Shown here piece after piece: positions 13,701 to 25,711 of a stretch of 64,000 nucleotides of DNA. This DNA is from Branchiostoma floridae. Taxonomy: Eukaryota > Chordata > Leptocardii > Amphioxiformes > Branchiostomatidae. The stretch lies in NCBI RefSeq assembly GCF_000003815.2, contig NC_049979.1, positions 20,864,909 to 20,928,908 of the forward strand, written 5' to 3'. Numbering within the stretch: position 1 is the stretch's first letter; every line of letters begins with the position of its first letter. Below the pieces are notes generated by a model. The model was not told the DNA's origin, searched no databases, and saw only the letters and a list, made by a program, of their open reading frames with translations. A program made the translations under genes and the position numbers.

Positions 13701-14309
13701 CGTTGTTTTATCTGGCGGTCAGTTATAAAGTTTTCACACCGCGCACAGCATGACGATGAAAGTTAAACTTTTCCAGTGGATTATTGTCGTGATTAGACAA
13801 TGACCTTGGCAGTTTTACGGGCTTAATTAACACAATATGACTGTTCAGGGTCGATGTAGTCCATTTCATGAGATTGATTCTGGTGTAAAATGTTCAAAAG
13901 AAACGACTATTGTCATATAGAATGCGATATTTGGTACTGGTGTACATACTAGTGCATCTGTAGACAAATATAAAAGACGAATATTACAGGACAAGGACGT
14001 TTGAAAACTTATCAAAATGTAGTTCTTTACAATGAAGCCATTCCTTCCCTGTGTGGGCAGCTCACAAGCACATCAGACATGATGATCAGTAGAAATATGC
14101 CCAGTCGCCGGCCTTGGTTCTGAACACCTGGTTCAATGCCGAAGGGACTGGCAGCGCTGGACTGAAGCAATCTTACAGCAGATTGGGAGGGAGGTCATAG
14201 TCTATTTGTTTGTTTGATATTCTACTTTTTAGGATTATATGCCAGCTAAACGTGGCTTTGAAGGACATGCAGATAGAGAAACATTGCGGTCGTCAACCCT
14301 AGTATCTGC
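4753..14309. other. Gene-poor region upstream of Nhlh
   Basis: I recognise no coding exon, RNA gene or long repeat in this 9.5 kb. Open frames up to 143 codons exist (for example minus 5,842-6,273) but have low-complexity, unrecognisable translations. It includes locally CpG-rich patches (about 6,200-6,380 and 9,470-9,620) with a CCAAT-type box near 6,283. As the 5' flank of a developmental bHLH gene it may contain its promoter, noncoding first exon and enhancers; no conserved element can be shown without comparison. Confidence 0.45.
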
Positions 14310-14545
14310 TTGACGATCCCGCGTGCACAATAGTCTCTACCAGACGCCGGGTCGCTGTTAAACCGCAGAAATGGAAACAAAATAGAGGAGTAAGCCGGCC
14401 AGAGGAGTATAGCAGGCAATGGTACAGGTCGCACTCTGTTCCCTAGCCGGCTATACTCCTCTGGCCGGCTTACTCCTCTATTTGTTCAATTTCTACGGTT
14501 TTCAAGCGACCTGAAGTCGGGTGGAGACTATACGTGCACAACATC
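14310..14545. repeat. Foldback inverted repeat (hairpin, MITE-like)
   Basis: Two arms of about 100 bases face each other around a loop of roughly 36 bases. The inner 34 bases (from AAATAGAGGAG to GTATAGC on the left, about 14,390-14,413 and flanks, mirrored at 14,450-14,483) are an exact inverted match. The match continues outward with substitutions through AACCGCAGAAAT / AACCGTAGAAAT and TAGTCTCTACC / TAGTCTCCACC. No ORF crosses it meaningfully. It is most likely a foldback or MITE insertion; the outer boundary and target duplication are unclear. Confidence 0.75.
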
Positions 14546-17500
14546 GTAGGCTGTTTTCAACAAGAATTAGACACTCAAGTTTTTTACCTATGAAATACCG
14601 ATAGTACACGTATTTCTTAAAAGTTACAAATGATTATGGATATTTCACATATTGTGATAATAGTATTGTTCTATTTTTTTATCAGAAGTACATAGTGTAC
14701 TGTTAGATAATACTTGATCGTCTGCAACACATTTTGTCTTCCACCTCCGGATACAGGGTAGACTTCACCAAATAATCCGATACCCGAAGTGACGATTCGC
14801 ACTTTGCTAACGAGAATAACAAGGCGCGCGACATATCCAAGACGTCTCATCGATAACCTTAAGGATGTCTTGTCACGTCGTTATGTCTCAAAAGACGTTA
14901 CAGTATATTTAATACACATTCTATGAAAGGCCGTCAGACAGTTCGTACTAGTTTGACAGCAGCTGCTGATAAATATGATCTCTTTAGAACTGACAGTCGG
15001 AGCCGATTTACAGATACTGTTGTGGACCTGATTAGTAGAGGTCAAATATATATAGGATTGTACAAGTTATATGTTCTTCCCTTTTTAGGTTTTTAATCCG
15101 GGTGGATGGATTTGGACGAGCATTTAACTTTATGGAACGTTGAAATATTGATCAAGGACAAATATGTGACACTGCTTACTGTGGTTGGGAAGTATCAGTA
15201 GTCAACATTGGTTGTGATGGGCAAATCAATCTAAGTAAAGGAAGAGCGCATAACATTTTGAAAGAGTTTGACTTGCACTAGAAAGACCCCCCTTTTAAAA
15301 TTCTGGACAAACAAATGCATGAAATCGCATGGTAAACATAAGGAGTAGATTTGTTGAAGTGGACACTTGAGTCTCTAATCCGAACTCTGTCCTCTCTCGA
15401 TCTGCCTATGCCTGACTAACCGCTGTGTTCTGTCCTTGGTAACGGCAGTGAGGAGTCAAGAGCGGCATCAGGCTCGGGGGGTTTCGCGGCCCCTCGCCAT
15501 CTGTCGGCAAACTCCGCTAGCGAGCGCCACACCTCGGCCAGAGGTGCCACCTACAAGCTGTGTACTACAGCAGTAGAGTACGTGTTTAATGTGAAGGGAA
15601 AGACTATGCCTATAGAGTTTGGGGAGATGAGTTTGGCACGTACGAAGAAAGGGGTTCCATGCGTCAATAGGAACCCGCTGTTCCCAGACGATTTAACACC
15701 GGTGATACTGAACACCCGCGAGAATCAATCTCAATCGCCCTGTCCATATGCCCCATTCGACCCAAGTGACCCGGCAAAAATGAGCCTACCCCGCCTAGCC
15801 CTCGCGCGAGGAGGGCGATCCATACACGTTAGCCTCCCCGGAAGCAATCGAACCCTCTCAAATGAAGAAAACTGCCCATAAAACGGTAGAAATGGGAGGT
15901 CTGCTAACGTCCAATATGGAGGGAACTTTACTGCGCCGTATGGTGCGCTTTTCCCACTGTATATACTGTGTCCAAACTTGGCCCAACTGACCTCAGGATA
16001 TTAGAAATGATTGGGGAGGGAAACAGGGGGTCATTTTGTCCACCATTTTGACACAGGGGTCATTTGTCACTGCGTCGCTTTGAAAAATGTATCATTTACT
16101 CTCTTTTCTATTGTGCAGATGTGTTGAAAATTGCTGGTTTTCTATCATTTGTATGTAGGGCACAGATGAGAGTTTAGAGAGGCTTAAAATACAACACAAT
16201 GGGCTGTCATTATTTTCTATTGAGACAATTGGACGAATCGGCCTCGTCGCATTTACACGATTGTGCGCATTTGCGTAGACATCAGTGCAAACATTTTTCA
16301 TTGTTATACTTTCTTGTGTGTAATGCTCTTCTAGATCTGTAGATAAACGAGAAAGGCCGTGAAAGATCCGTAAAGAGCCGTGAAAGGTGTCTCTTTATGC
16401 CTGGCATCCCTGACTTACCATTCACTAAGGTGACTTTGGTGCCGTTATAGATGTAAGTCTGCCGTGCAGTAATTCCCATCTCTCCACAGTACGGCACTTT
16501 TAACCTCAAGTTGCTTGTGTTTACACACGCTATCTACACTGTAGCTTCGTGCGGTAGAAACCGCGGCTTGGCGATAGGGATTCACACAAAGCACGACATT
16601 AACCTCTAACACCGCCTCTTGACACCGATAAATCACGTCACTTTTCCCTCAGCGGTGCCGTATACTCGTCTGTACGGTCCCCTTCCTCGTTGAGCGCGCG
16701 AAATTATCCCCCTGCACGCGACGGCACGTGCCGATTTGAGCGCGAACAATGCTCAAATCTCTTACGCCGCTACCGCATTGAGTTGTTCCTTTTTGTCCTT
16801 CCCTCAATAAACCTTATTACCTTTTAGAGGCTTGAAAAGAAGCCCTTGTCATGAAACAGTGGGTAACATAGTCAAGGGTATTGTCCAAAGCAATTACGGG
16901 CCATAGAAGGGGTTAGGATTCAATCTTCTCCAAGAGCCCCGGGGTCGGCGGACAAGCTGGCGGGCTGTGGAGAGGTCGTTGCACCTGTCACTGTGAGGGG
17001 GCACCTGTCACGTCACGTGACCCCTTGGCGCGCCACAGGAAGTTTGTCCTGTCGATGTCGTCTGACTGACAATATGGTGTGAACGAAAAAACGTTTTGGC
17101 TCAGTTTTGGTGATTTAGTCCGTCCATTTTGACCATCTGTACTACAAGCACTTAAGTCTTAAGGAAGGAGATTATGAAGACTGGAAGTAATGCCTAAATG
17201 GAAGAGATACAAGCTTGCACTTCGCCAAGAACAGCCTATCAAGATACAATCAGCTTTTCGACAACAGCTAGACCAGAAAAAGTTTATGAGAAAGATTGCG
17301 CGCTATTTGTAGCAATGTTATTTGGGAAAAAAGGCGATAAGTTTATGAGGCTATAACTGAAAACCAGGGAAGGCATTTCAGTCGCTCAGTAAGTTTTCTC
17401 GAAGGCTAATTTTCAGTCAGCACCTGGTATCTGACCGCCGTCGCCTAAACCTCGTGTCAAGAGTTTTCTCAAAATATCACGTAACGTTCCCCTAAATGAA

Positions 17501-20500
17501 AATTGACGCATAAAACGCATCTAAATGTCAAGAGAGATGTGGAGAGTACTTCTTGCGACAAGAGATACCTTTGATTGACAGGTGAAGCAGACTGTACAGT
17601 GCGAGAGAGCAGACGGCTACTCTCTTGAGGGAGGGGTGATTGGGGTTGCGCCGCAGCCGAACTGACAGTTGGAGCCGATTTGCATCCCCGTCAGACAACG
17701 GGAGTTGAAAAGTTTCAGAATACAAGAGTTGGGTCATATTCTTGAAGACAACACAACCTTTTTACAAAGTAAACATGGCGGCCATTACTCTGTATTCGTA
17801 GCAACATGAGTAAAAGAAATCTACATGATTTGTGTACATATATTTATTTTACTTTTCGTGAATTTGGGCTAAATCCTAGATACATCGTTCCAACGCATTG
17901 TAGTGTCAATGGTACTTTTTCGAAGTTTTAACATTTTTCCATTACTTATTTGCCATCTTTTTCTCTACCCGATAATCTGTTGTTAATATGTTAGATATTT
18001 ATAGAATGAGAATCATGCCTCACGCTGTGCAAAGCCGTACAAAATCCCGTTGTCATCGATTCGGGCTTAGTATATCGATGTGCGCATTTCGAGTAACCGA
18101 TAGGACATGAGTAAAAATAACCATGCACACTACCAATGTTGAATGGTCAATTCTGTCACACACAAACACACATAGAGACAAGATATCGGTACCTTCCTCA
18201 AACTTTCTGATTTGCGTTTCGGTGATTTTACCTTTTTAAAGCATTTTCAAGGGATTAATTTGACTTTAGGAGGAATTTCATATCGATCACCAACTGTAAT
18301 ACGAAATGTTGTTCACCACAATCTTTTTTATTCTATTTCCCCATTATCTCTTTTGATTCACAAGAACCAAAATAATTTGGCAACATGTACACGTAGATGA
18401 GATGTATGATATAGCTTATGGGATTCGGGTGAGAAAGTGCTAGTTATAGATCTCTTTAGATCGTATCTCAGTTAAGTGTTCCTTTCTTTAGAAAATGCCA
18501 CACCATAAAACTTCCGGAAACAAAAGCTCACACGCCAACTTCTTGGTCCGATACCTTTGGTATTTCGCCACACTTTGAGTGATCCAGTGGCTGATCCTTC
18601 TAAATACCGGGTCGGGGAGAGCGGCATGACGATGTTCGGTAACAGTCCTCATTGCACCTGCTCGTCCGCACCCAAACGATCTGTTCATTTGGCAGATCAA
18701 CACGCGCCCCCCTCCCCCAGGACTCGTCATTTGCCGGCCGATCGGGCCACATTACCGCGGCTGGACGCTGATGAGGCGGAGAAAAGCTGAACAGCAGGGG
18801 AAGGGAAGGAGGCACAATGGGGCCATCACTAATCGGTCCTTCGGAGCACACGCAAGTCACGCGCCAATTTCCGGATGCAAATTGTATATACACAAACAAG
18901 ATAAAAAGTTGAACTAAAAAAAAAGAAGTTGGCTTTACAAAATGGCGACGAAGGTGTAAGTAATGAATTGGAGACAGCTATTTGAACGCCGATCGTTGAT
19001 AATTTTTGGAAAGGGAGGATAACAGACGGACTTTGGCGGGAAAATCGATGGCGGACTGACCACCAGCTTTGAGATGAAATAGGGTCAAACGGGAAATCAT
19101 ACGCATCAACGGTGGTCATGAATTTCCGCTGACGGAAAATCATTCTCACCGACCCTGTGAAACAACCATGGCTTGTTTTTCGTGTACGTTTTTTTTGCTT
19201 GCCATACGTATACAGTTTTGAGAAGTATCGTTTGAATGCTATGCGTGTGGCGCGTGCAAGTAACTTCGTTAGCTCGTTAGCGTTCATAATTACCATTTTC
19301 TGTCGTTAAAGGTACACAGATTTGATAACTGCTTTTCGTGCCACGCCAATATCCCAGAAGAAAAGGAGATCTGGCTGCGAAAATCGGATTTAGGAGAGGC
19401 ATTGCTCACTGTTTAGTCGGGAGCTGTCAATACTATGCACCCGGCGGCGCCGATTAACTCTTCACAAAAGTACGTGAACTATTTCCACACGCGCGCACAC
19501 GTAACCTTTAAGCAAATTTCGTTACGAACATCCTGTGTCTGTAAGAGGCAATAAGAGTCACAATAGCTCAACTTGATATCGACAATTTTACAATTAGATT
19601 TGAGACAACAACGTGCACACATATAGCTAAATAGGACATCGACATCCTTGTGAATATATGTTGCTTCCGACAATATAGGATAAGTAAGAAATTGAAGATT
19701 CGATACAATGAGTTGAATTGTTTGTTTTTTAATTATCATTTTTGAATCCTAGGGTATCTCATAGTCTAGCCTATAGTATGCAATAATGTACAAAGGCAGC
19801 TTTGGGGCATCAAACACTGGGAGTTTTATTTTCACACAAGACAAAAGTTCTCCCGGACACAGAGATATCTATCTATACAAAGAGTATGTCAGTACAATAC
19901 TATCCTAAAGCTCTTTTACACATTACATTAGTACGTACAACAGACGTTTCATCTACAAACAGTTCATTCATGAACACATACGATTTTTACTAAGATCATT
20001 ATTGTCGCAAACAACTATGACAAAGAAAGAAGGCAATACAATGGATTGACTAACAGATATTAGGGTCGGGTGGGATTAGGGTGCAGAACAAATTGCGAAG
20101 CGTTGCTGCGTGCTTAGCATCTGAGAGCAAAGTGTCACTAACGACGGACGTTATCTATTTATAAGACAGAAGGAGATGATTCCTTCCCGTTGACTCATCT
20201 TTACAACCTACTGAGTCAGGACAGATTGGGGATGTTCCCTGCCGAGATCATCCGGCGTCCATCTGAAGTGGACACGCTAGTGTTCACGTGCGGCTTTCCG
20301 AGAAGCGGTGGTCTTCAAAACTCAAATGAATAATACATACATCCATTTACACGTTAATCTCTCGCTAAATCTGTCTGTACATTCTCCTGCTAGCCTACAT
20401 GACCAAGTTTAGGCTCCGGCCAAGCCAATCTTCCCATCCTGCCAGTCTCCGGATACACCATCTTCCGCCTCACATCCTGTCACTCTACAATATGTTAATA

Positions 20501-21434
20501 CACCAAGATAAGCGAACACACAACCGAAAACAATACCATTTTTCATTGAAGTAACAGCATTAGAAACAAGGAACAATGACTACTCAAACTGTTAAAACTA
20601 GTATAACCCACATGTGACGTCATTCGTCGACGTTTGCTGCATTTGAAGAAAAACATAATTAAGATTTTTTTTTCTACAGAAGAATTAATGAAACGGCACG
20701 GTCGGAACATACCACTAGACTTCGTTAAATATAACTGATACTTATATAGACAGAATCAGTAAAGATGATTTACTTGGTACCATAGTAAAGCGGGAAACAA
20801 AGCTTTTAAACCGCAAGGTAACAAAATGTGCACTGTTAGCAATCGACGCAAGGAGGCGCCTGGCATCAGTGTAGTGGCGCACGCACGTACATACGCTTAC
20901 ATGTTGGAAGAGCAAGGAGCTATAAGCTAACAAATAGAGAACGGACAATCGTCACTTAAAGGGGTTAATTCCTTTAATCTGAACGATGTGAACCGTCATT
21001 GATAAAGAGCGAAGAAGACGATCGGCATGCATTCCTGTCGTGATCATACTTTTATCCGTGCAGGAGTAGGGTCGTAGCGCCATCTGTCGAGAGCTACAAT
21101 TATGCACAATTATAAAGCGAACGCGGCTTTGCCATAAAAATGATTGACATTTTTGCAAGATCAGTAAATAACCATGTTCAAAATAAGAATTTTCTAAAAT
21201 AGCGAAAAATGGGGGATTGTTCTAAAAATATCTGTCCTGCTTAGATACACCGATTAAATTACGTGGTTTTCAGATCTTTGAAAGTAACCGCCGTAGCGGA
21301 CGGGCCAAATGAAGAAAAAAAAAAACATAAATACAGAAACAGGCATCCTGTAATAGACCAAAATGCCGGGCTTTCTATTCTTGTACTTTTTTTATGTCCC
21401 GCGGCCTGGATTCACATCCTATCAAGTACTGTGG
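14546..21434. other. Gene-poor region between Nhlh and the GT7 gene
   Basis: No recognisable exon, tRNA or known transposon was found. Open frames of 60-155 codons (for example minus 18,829-19,296) show no family features. A CpG-rich stretch lies around 16,650-16,780. The region may contain regulatory DNA for either flanking gene; this cannot be shown from one sequence. Confidence 0.4.
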
Positions 21435-21440
21435 TTTATT
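21435..21440 (-). promoter_or_regulatory. Poly(A) signal of the GT7 gene
   Basis: TTTATT on the plus strand gives AATAAA on the minus strand, about 127 bases after the stop codon of the glycosyltransferase gene. Position and exact hexamer fit a cleavage signal; usage is inferred. Confidence 0.5.
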
Positions 21441-21566
21441 TCAAATAAGGAAATAAATGAAATTGATGAAACCAAGGACCAAACAATCAATTGGGGTAGC
21501 CAAATGCAAGTTAGGATATATTAGTCACGTGTAACATCTGTATGTATCCTGTAAGCTGAAATTTCC

Positions 21567-22454
21567 TTACCACGGATGATAAACTTCGCCTCCTCTCTTA
21601 CTGATGTTTACTAAGATGTGGGTGTACAGTTCTCTGTGTGATGTTGAAGTTACATTATAGCCAGCTGTGTGTAAACTTTTTAGTCCGTCTGTCATGGCCC
21701 TGGCTAGCCAATGTCTTAAGAGAATGTACCTTTGCGGATTCTCCTTCGTGTGGTTGTGAGGAAGCATCTTGTACCTGGCGACGTCTTTTTCCGGACGAGA
21801 TATCTCCAACATGTGTCTTTTCAGTCGGAGGGACATGTCATCATCTTCCCCTCCCCACCCACAGAACAAGTTGGAGTAACCGTTCAGCAGTCGGTAGTGG
21901 GACTTAGTTATGGCCGATACTCCGCCAAACAGATCCGTGTAAGGCAAGTTATAGTCGAATTTGTCGATAGCCACTGACAAGTGCAATGGGGACTTACTAC
22001 AAGTGTACAGATTTCTGTCGTCTTCTGGCAGGAGATCGACGTCGTGTAAGATGAAGCAGTCGTAAGTAGGGTCGTCTTTTAACGCTTCTGTGTACCCTAC
22101 GTTGTAAAGCAGGCCCTTGCAGAACATGGGCTCGCCGCCATGTTGTTCTATGACGTAAATGACGTAATCAATCCCCTGGCGTTGGAGAAACGGGTGCATG
22201 TGGCGGAGGAATATATCCAGGTGTTCTTCTCTGTCTCTGAATGGCACCAAGATGGCGACTTTCTCCGAGGTGCTGGACAGATTTCTTCCAGGGGGACTCC
22301 ATTTACCTCCGAATCCGACATTACCATCAGTTCTTACTGCTTTCTGTAACGTTTTTCTTTCAACTGACGTCTTCACCAAATTTAGGTACGCTGTCAAGCC
22401 GAGTGCGCAGGCGACTTGCAGTAAGATAAGCCGGCGCAATCTCATTTGCCGCAT
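21567..22454 (-). CDS. Beta-1,4-galactosyltransferase family (GT7), probable beta-1,4-GalNAc transferase
   Basis: A Golgi type II membrane glycosyltransferase of 295 residues transferring a UDP-activated sugar to terminal GlcNAc. Residues 9-26 are a hydrophobic signal anchor after an Arg-rich tail; the stem is short (about 27-62). Catalytic motifs in order: PFRDREEHL (71-79), NVGYTEAL (118-125), DVD (138-140, Mn ligand), FGGVSA (176-181), GWGGEDDD (199-206), and Met230/His233, matching the other Mn ligands of mammalian B4GALT1. N-glycosylation sequons lie at 58, 234, 267 and 283. The residue matching bovine Tyr289, just before FGG, is Leu175 (codon 21,930-21,932). Tyr at this site restricts the donor to UDP-Gal, and Leu/Ile admits UDP-GalNAc, so GalNAc transfer is predicted. 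The gene is intronless, unlike multi-exon vertebrate B4GALT genes, and shorter than the usual 350-400 residues. The ATG at 22,454 directly precedes the anchor. Confidence 0.88.
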   Translation of the reverse strand: MRQMRLRRLILLQVACALGLTAYLNLVKTSVERKTLQKAVRTDGNVGFGGKWSPPGRNLSSTSEKVAILVPFRDREEHLDIFLRHMHPFLQRQGIDYVIYVIEQHGGEPMFCKGLLYNVGYTEALKDDPTYDCFILHDVDLLPEDDRNLYTCSKSPLHLSVAIDKFDYNLPYTDLFGGVSAITKSHYRLLNGYSNLFCGWGGEDDDMSLRLKRHMLEISRPEKDVARYKMLPHNHTKENPQRYILLRHWLARAMTDGLKSLHTAGYNVTSTSHRELYTHILVNISKRGGEVYHPW

Positions 22455-22515
22455 GTTTCCAGAATTGTCTTTTAGTCTAGTTCCCAGGGTAGTTATAGTG
22501 GTAATATGGCGATAT

Positions 22516-22549
22516 GATTGATTGATTGATTGATTGACTGACTGACTGA
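22516..22549. repeat. (GATT)n(GACT)n tetranucleotide repeat
   Basis: About five GATT units run into about three GACT units, some 60 bases upstream of the minus-strand GT7 start codon. It is short and probably polymorphic. Confidence 0.85.
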
Positions 22550-23999
22550 AGCCTTCTAGATCATAGAGCTCGAGGGTTGGTCAGTTGACAACAGGCGATC
22601 GGTTCTCACTGTTGGAACAAGATTGGATAATCGGTCATTAAGTTACCTTTACAGTTAAATGCATTCAGAATAAGACGCAATGGCACAGTATACACAGCAA
22701 CATATGTATGAGTATATATATATATATATATATACGTTGCATATAACGTATAGGTACCCGATATTGTGCTGTACAAATTGTAGCCCACTTTTGGTCATGC
22801 CCGCATGCCGAGGTGCATTACACGAAGTTATTGCCAAGTTGTCATTGGCAATAAAGAACAACAGAAGCACGATCTACATGCAGGTTCAGGTTTATACAAA
22901 AGAAAATCCAGCAACACAACAGAATAAAAACCTGCAAGCCGTAACACGTCACCAGCAAGCGTAACGTCAGCGTAACGGTCATTTACGTCGACGTCGATGA
23001 AGGTTAGACATCCAGGATATAAGATACGCCAAATAGCAGTTACTCAAGGAACTGGATATAGTTTTATAAACGGTCAGACGTTTCAGGTAGCATACACTAT
23101 CTTTCGTCAGAGACACTGAATATAAGGTTTCCGTATTTCGTATGTATACGTAATTCGACACTGTATTTCTTATCCCTTTCAAAATTCCCATAAACGCTGA
23201 TTTCTCTAAGATAATAGTCGAAGTCAAACATTCTTCTCTTATCTCAATTGCCCATGGTGATTCGAGATTTGAAGCCCTTACTTGTTTCTAACACAGTGGG
23301 CCCTCGCCCTTCTGCACATCTTTCCACGTCAATACGTTGGTGCCGTAATGTTCGGCGAGAAACAATCAAAATATAGGAGGCAACAAGATGAAATGTTCAT
23401 CGCAAAAAAAGGATATGAACAAGAGATGCGTGTGATTCCTTGAAGTGACCGACGTCACTTTGTTTAAACCATACATGGAAGTGGCATTCTCCCATCGTAA
23501 TCTCCAGCTATTTTAGCATGTCTTTTGTCCTAAAAAGTATAGAAACTGACATTAAAAACTGCACAGTTTTTCTTTACCTGTGTTGTTAGACGTCCTTATA
23601 TGCCCTGTCTTGTTGCATGGCTGTGTCCTGGACGTTCCGTTGACAACATACCTAATATACCTCACTGACGTATCACATCCTGGTAGATTGACAGATTAAC
23701 TTGCTGGTTCTTTCAAGCACTGATTGTAATCTTGTTATTTCCGAGAACAAGAGGGCAAAGGCCAATGAGATTGTGTTGTTTTTGTCTTTCGTTTATTTTT
23801 AACTTTTCTGTCTTATTTTTGACGTTTTTAAATCGAGAGTGCATTCCAAGCACGTAGGCAGGACATAAAGTGGTAATATTTATCAAATAACTCAGTGACA
23901 CGAATGTGTTATGATATAGGTATATAGGTAACGTCAACAAGTTTACACATAAATATAGATTGACGTCTGTGAGTTTATTCATAAGTATACATATGTCAC
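22550..23999. other. Noncoding stretch with small repeats
   Basis: Contains a (TA)n run at about 22,714-22,733 and, at about 22,987-23,110, a dispersed repeat related to one at 57,985-58,080. Otherwise nothing is recognised. Confidence 0.5.
22987..23110. repeat. Dispersed repeat shared with 57,985-58,080
   Basis: The blocks GTCGATGAAGGTTAGACATCC, GATACGCCA, AACTGGATAT and GACGTTTC occur in the same order here and, with substitutions, at 57,985-58,080 in intron 11 of P450 gene D. This indicates a dispersed, probably nonautonomous repeat family. Neither copy has an ORF. Confidence 0.6.
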
Positions 24000-24330
24000 A
24001 GTAGAGATCACGATCCAGTAGAATCGTCGATTCTCCTGGGAGAGATCGCGATCGGAGCTGGTCCTAGGGCCAACTCCGATCGGGATCGGGATCCCTCCTA
24101 GGAGAATCGGCGATTCTACTAGTATAGATTGCGATCGGGTCTCTCCTAGGGCCAACTCCGATCCAAACTCAAATGATGCTAAGATATGGGAAACAGACTG
24201 CGCTCGGGATCTGTCCTAGTACAATCGGCGATTCTACTAGACTAAGTACAGATTGCGATCGGCCGTCGTGCGATCCGACCCGCGGTCGGGCTGGTACCTC
24301 GGGTGATACGGAATACACCGTGTTGTGTTC
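24000..24330. repeat. Palindromic GATC/CGATCG-rich repeat
   Basis: The arm around 24,018-24,056 (GTAGAATCGTCGATTCTCC...GATCGCGATCGG) is inverted at about 24,075-24,121. The motif CGGCGATTCTACTAG followed by AGATTGCGATCGG then recurs at about 24,109 and 24,227. The right end (GATACGGAATACAC) is shared with the repeat at 40,650-40,765. It is interpreted as a nested or tandem nonautonomous element of unknown family. Confidence 0.6.
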
Positions 24331-25059
24331 TATATTTAATCTATGTACAATACATATGTATACAGATACATAAACATACAACAGTGACGCAGGGAACGAA
24401 CTCCACAGTGCCGCAATGCAGTTAATCATTAATCGACCGGTAGTGGCCCAGTGCGAAAGAGAAGCAGGTCTGATCTCGTCATTTTACAGTCTCTATTGGC
24501 ATAGAATGTGCATCAGGCTCTGAGATAATCATCTATGCTCGAATAGAAGTATTATGATTTTTATCATCTCAAATAATACATCTTAGAAATATTTGACCTT
24601 GCTTTGCTTTTCAACCAAGCTTCTCGGGTAAATTCCGATTCTCTTTGATACAACATATCATTATCAATTCTGTGAACAATTCTTCCTCGAAATAGATGTT
24701 TCAAATCAAAGTTTCTTAGAAAACACACACATCGTCTTCTGGGTCATCAAGCTAAGGATATTCACTATATTATGACCAATTGATCAAACAGCTCATGGGT
24801 GTTACATGTACACTGGCAACGTTGCAATAACAACGATAACCTGTTTCATTAAAAGGTATATTCAATATTTTTGCTGTGCACCAAAGGGTGCAGAACTGTT
24901 GGGAAAAGTCAATGTTTTCTTTGCGAGTTTTTGTTTGTTAGTTCGTTGAGTTTTCTGTTTCGACCAGCTACTTTTTCTTCAACGTTTCATCGTCTGTAAT
25001 CAAGTTTTAAATCGCTTCATCTGTATCCCAGAAACCTGTGTATGTTTAAAAAAGATTTA
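24331..25059. other. Noncoding stretch, nothing recognised
   Basis: AT-rich sequence between two repeats with no plausible exon or RNA gene. Confidence 0.45.
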
Positions 25060-25709
25060 CAGTCAAACCTAGTTTTATCAACCACCAAGGGGTTTAGGAA
25101 AATCGTTGGTGAGTGGCCGACAGTGGTTTCTTCAGAAAAATGGGTTGTAGTTGACCGGAAAAAAAGATTGCACAAAATACACCTTTGATATGTCTAAAGT
25201 TTGTAAACTCCGAAAAAATTATCATGTGAATGAATTTCCAAAAGTCAATGTTCAAGCCCCATGTTTGTCTAACAATCAAATGTCTTTGGGTAGATTGTCA
25301 GCTTTCAAAACATATTCAAACATTTCTTTTTGTCAAAATTCCCACTGCTTCAATTTGTATTTTGCACAACTTTGGTGTGCTTCACTGCATGAATTTTCCT
25401 TGCGGATGGAGCAATGGCCTAGCCTGACTAAAATCGCGCCCCTAGCGGCCGGCCCTACGATTGGCGGGGGTCATTAAGCCCAGCCAGCGAGAGCCACAGG
25501 CTAAGCAATGGCCATGATCGCTTTTGGTTGTTGATTGGGGGATGAATACTCTATAAGGACTGAAAAAAAGTGGTTGATGGTTGGGAAAGACAGTTGGTTG
25601 CTCAGCAGAGGTTTTTAATTAATACGTACAGTTGCACAGTGCTGTTCCAATGTGACTGAATGTGGTTCATTACACCAGGCCTAGGTGGCTGGCCAACCAG
25701 GTTTGACGG
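25060..25709. mobile_element. Tc1/mariner-type nonautonomous DNA element
   Basis: The left end CAGTCAAACCTAGTT and the reverse complement of the right end CCGTCAAACCTGGTT form terminal inverted repeats, each flanked by TA (25,058-25,059 and 25,710-25,711). The 650-base interior has no transposase ORF; the longest frame (about 108 codons) is unrecognised. A secondary inverted repeat lies around 25,408-25,516. TA duplication plus CAGTCAAACC ends fit the IS630/Tc1/mariner superfamily. Confidence 0.65.
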
Positions 25710-25711
25710 TA

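Noticed and set aside
18829-19296. 155-codon minus-strand ORF
   Set aside because: Low-complexity Lys/Arg and Phe/Ser runs arising from A- and T-rich tracts; no motif, no neighbours supporting a gene.
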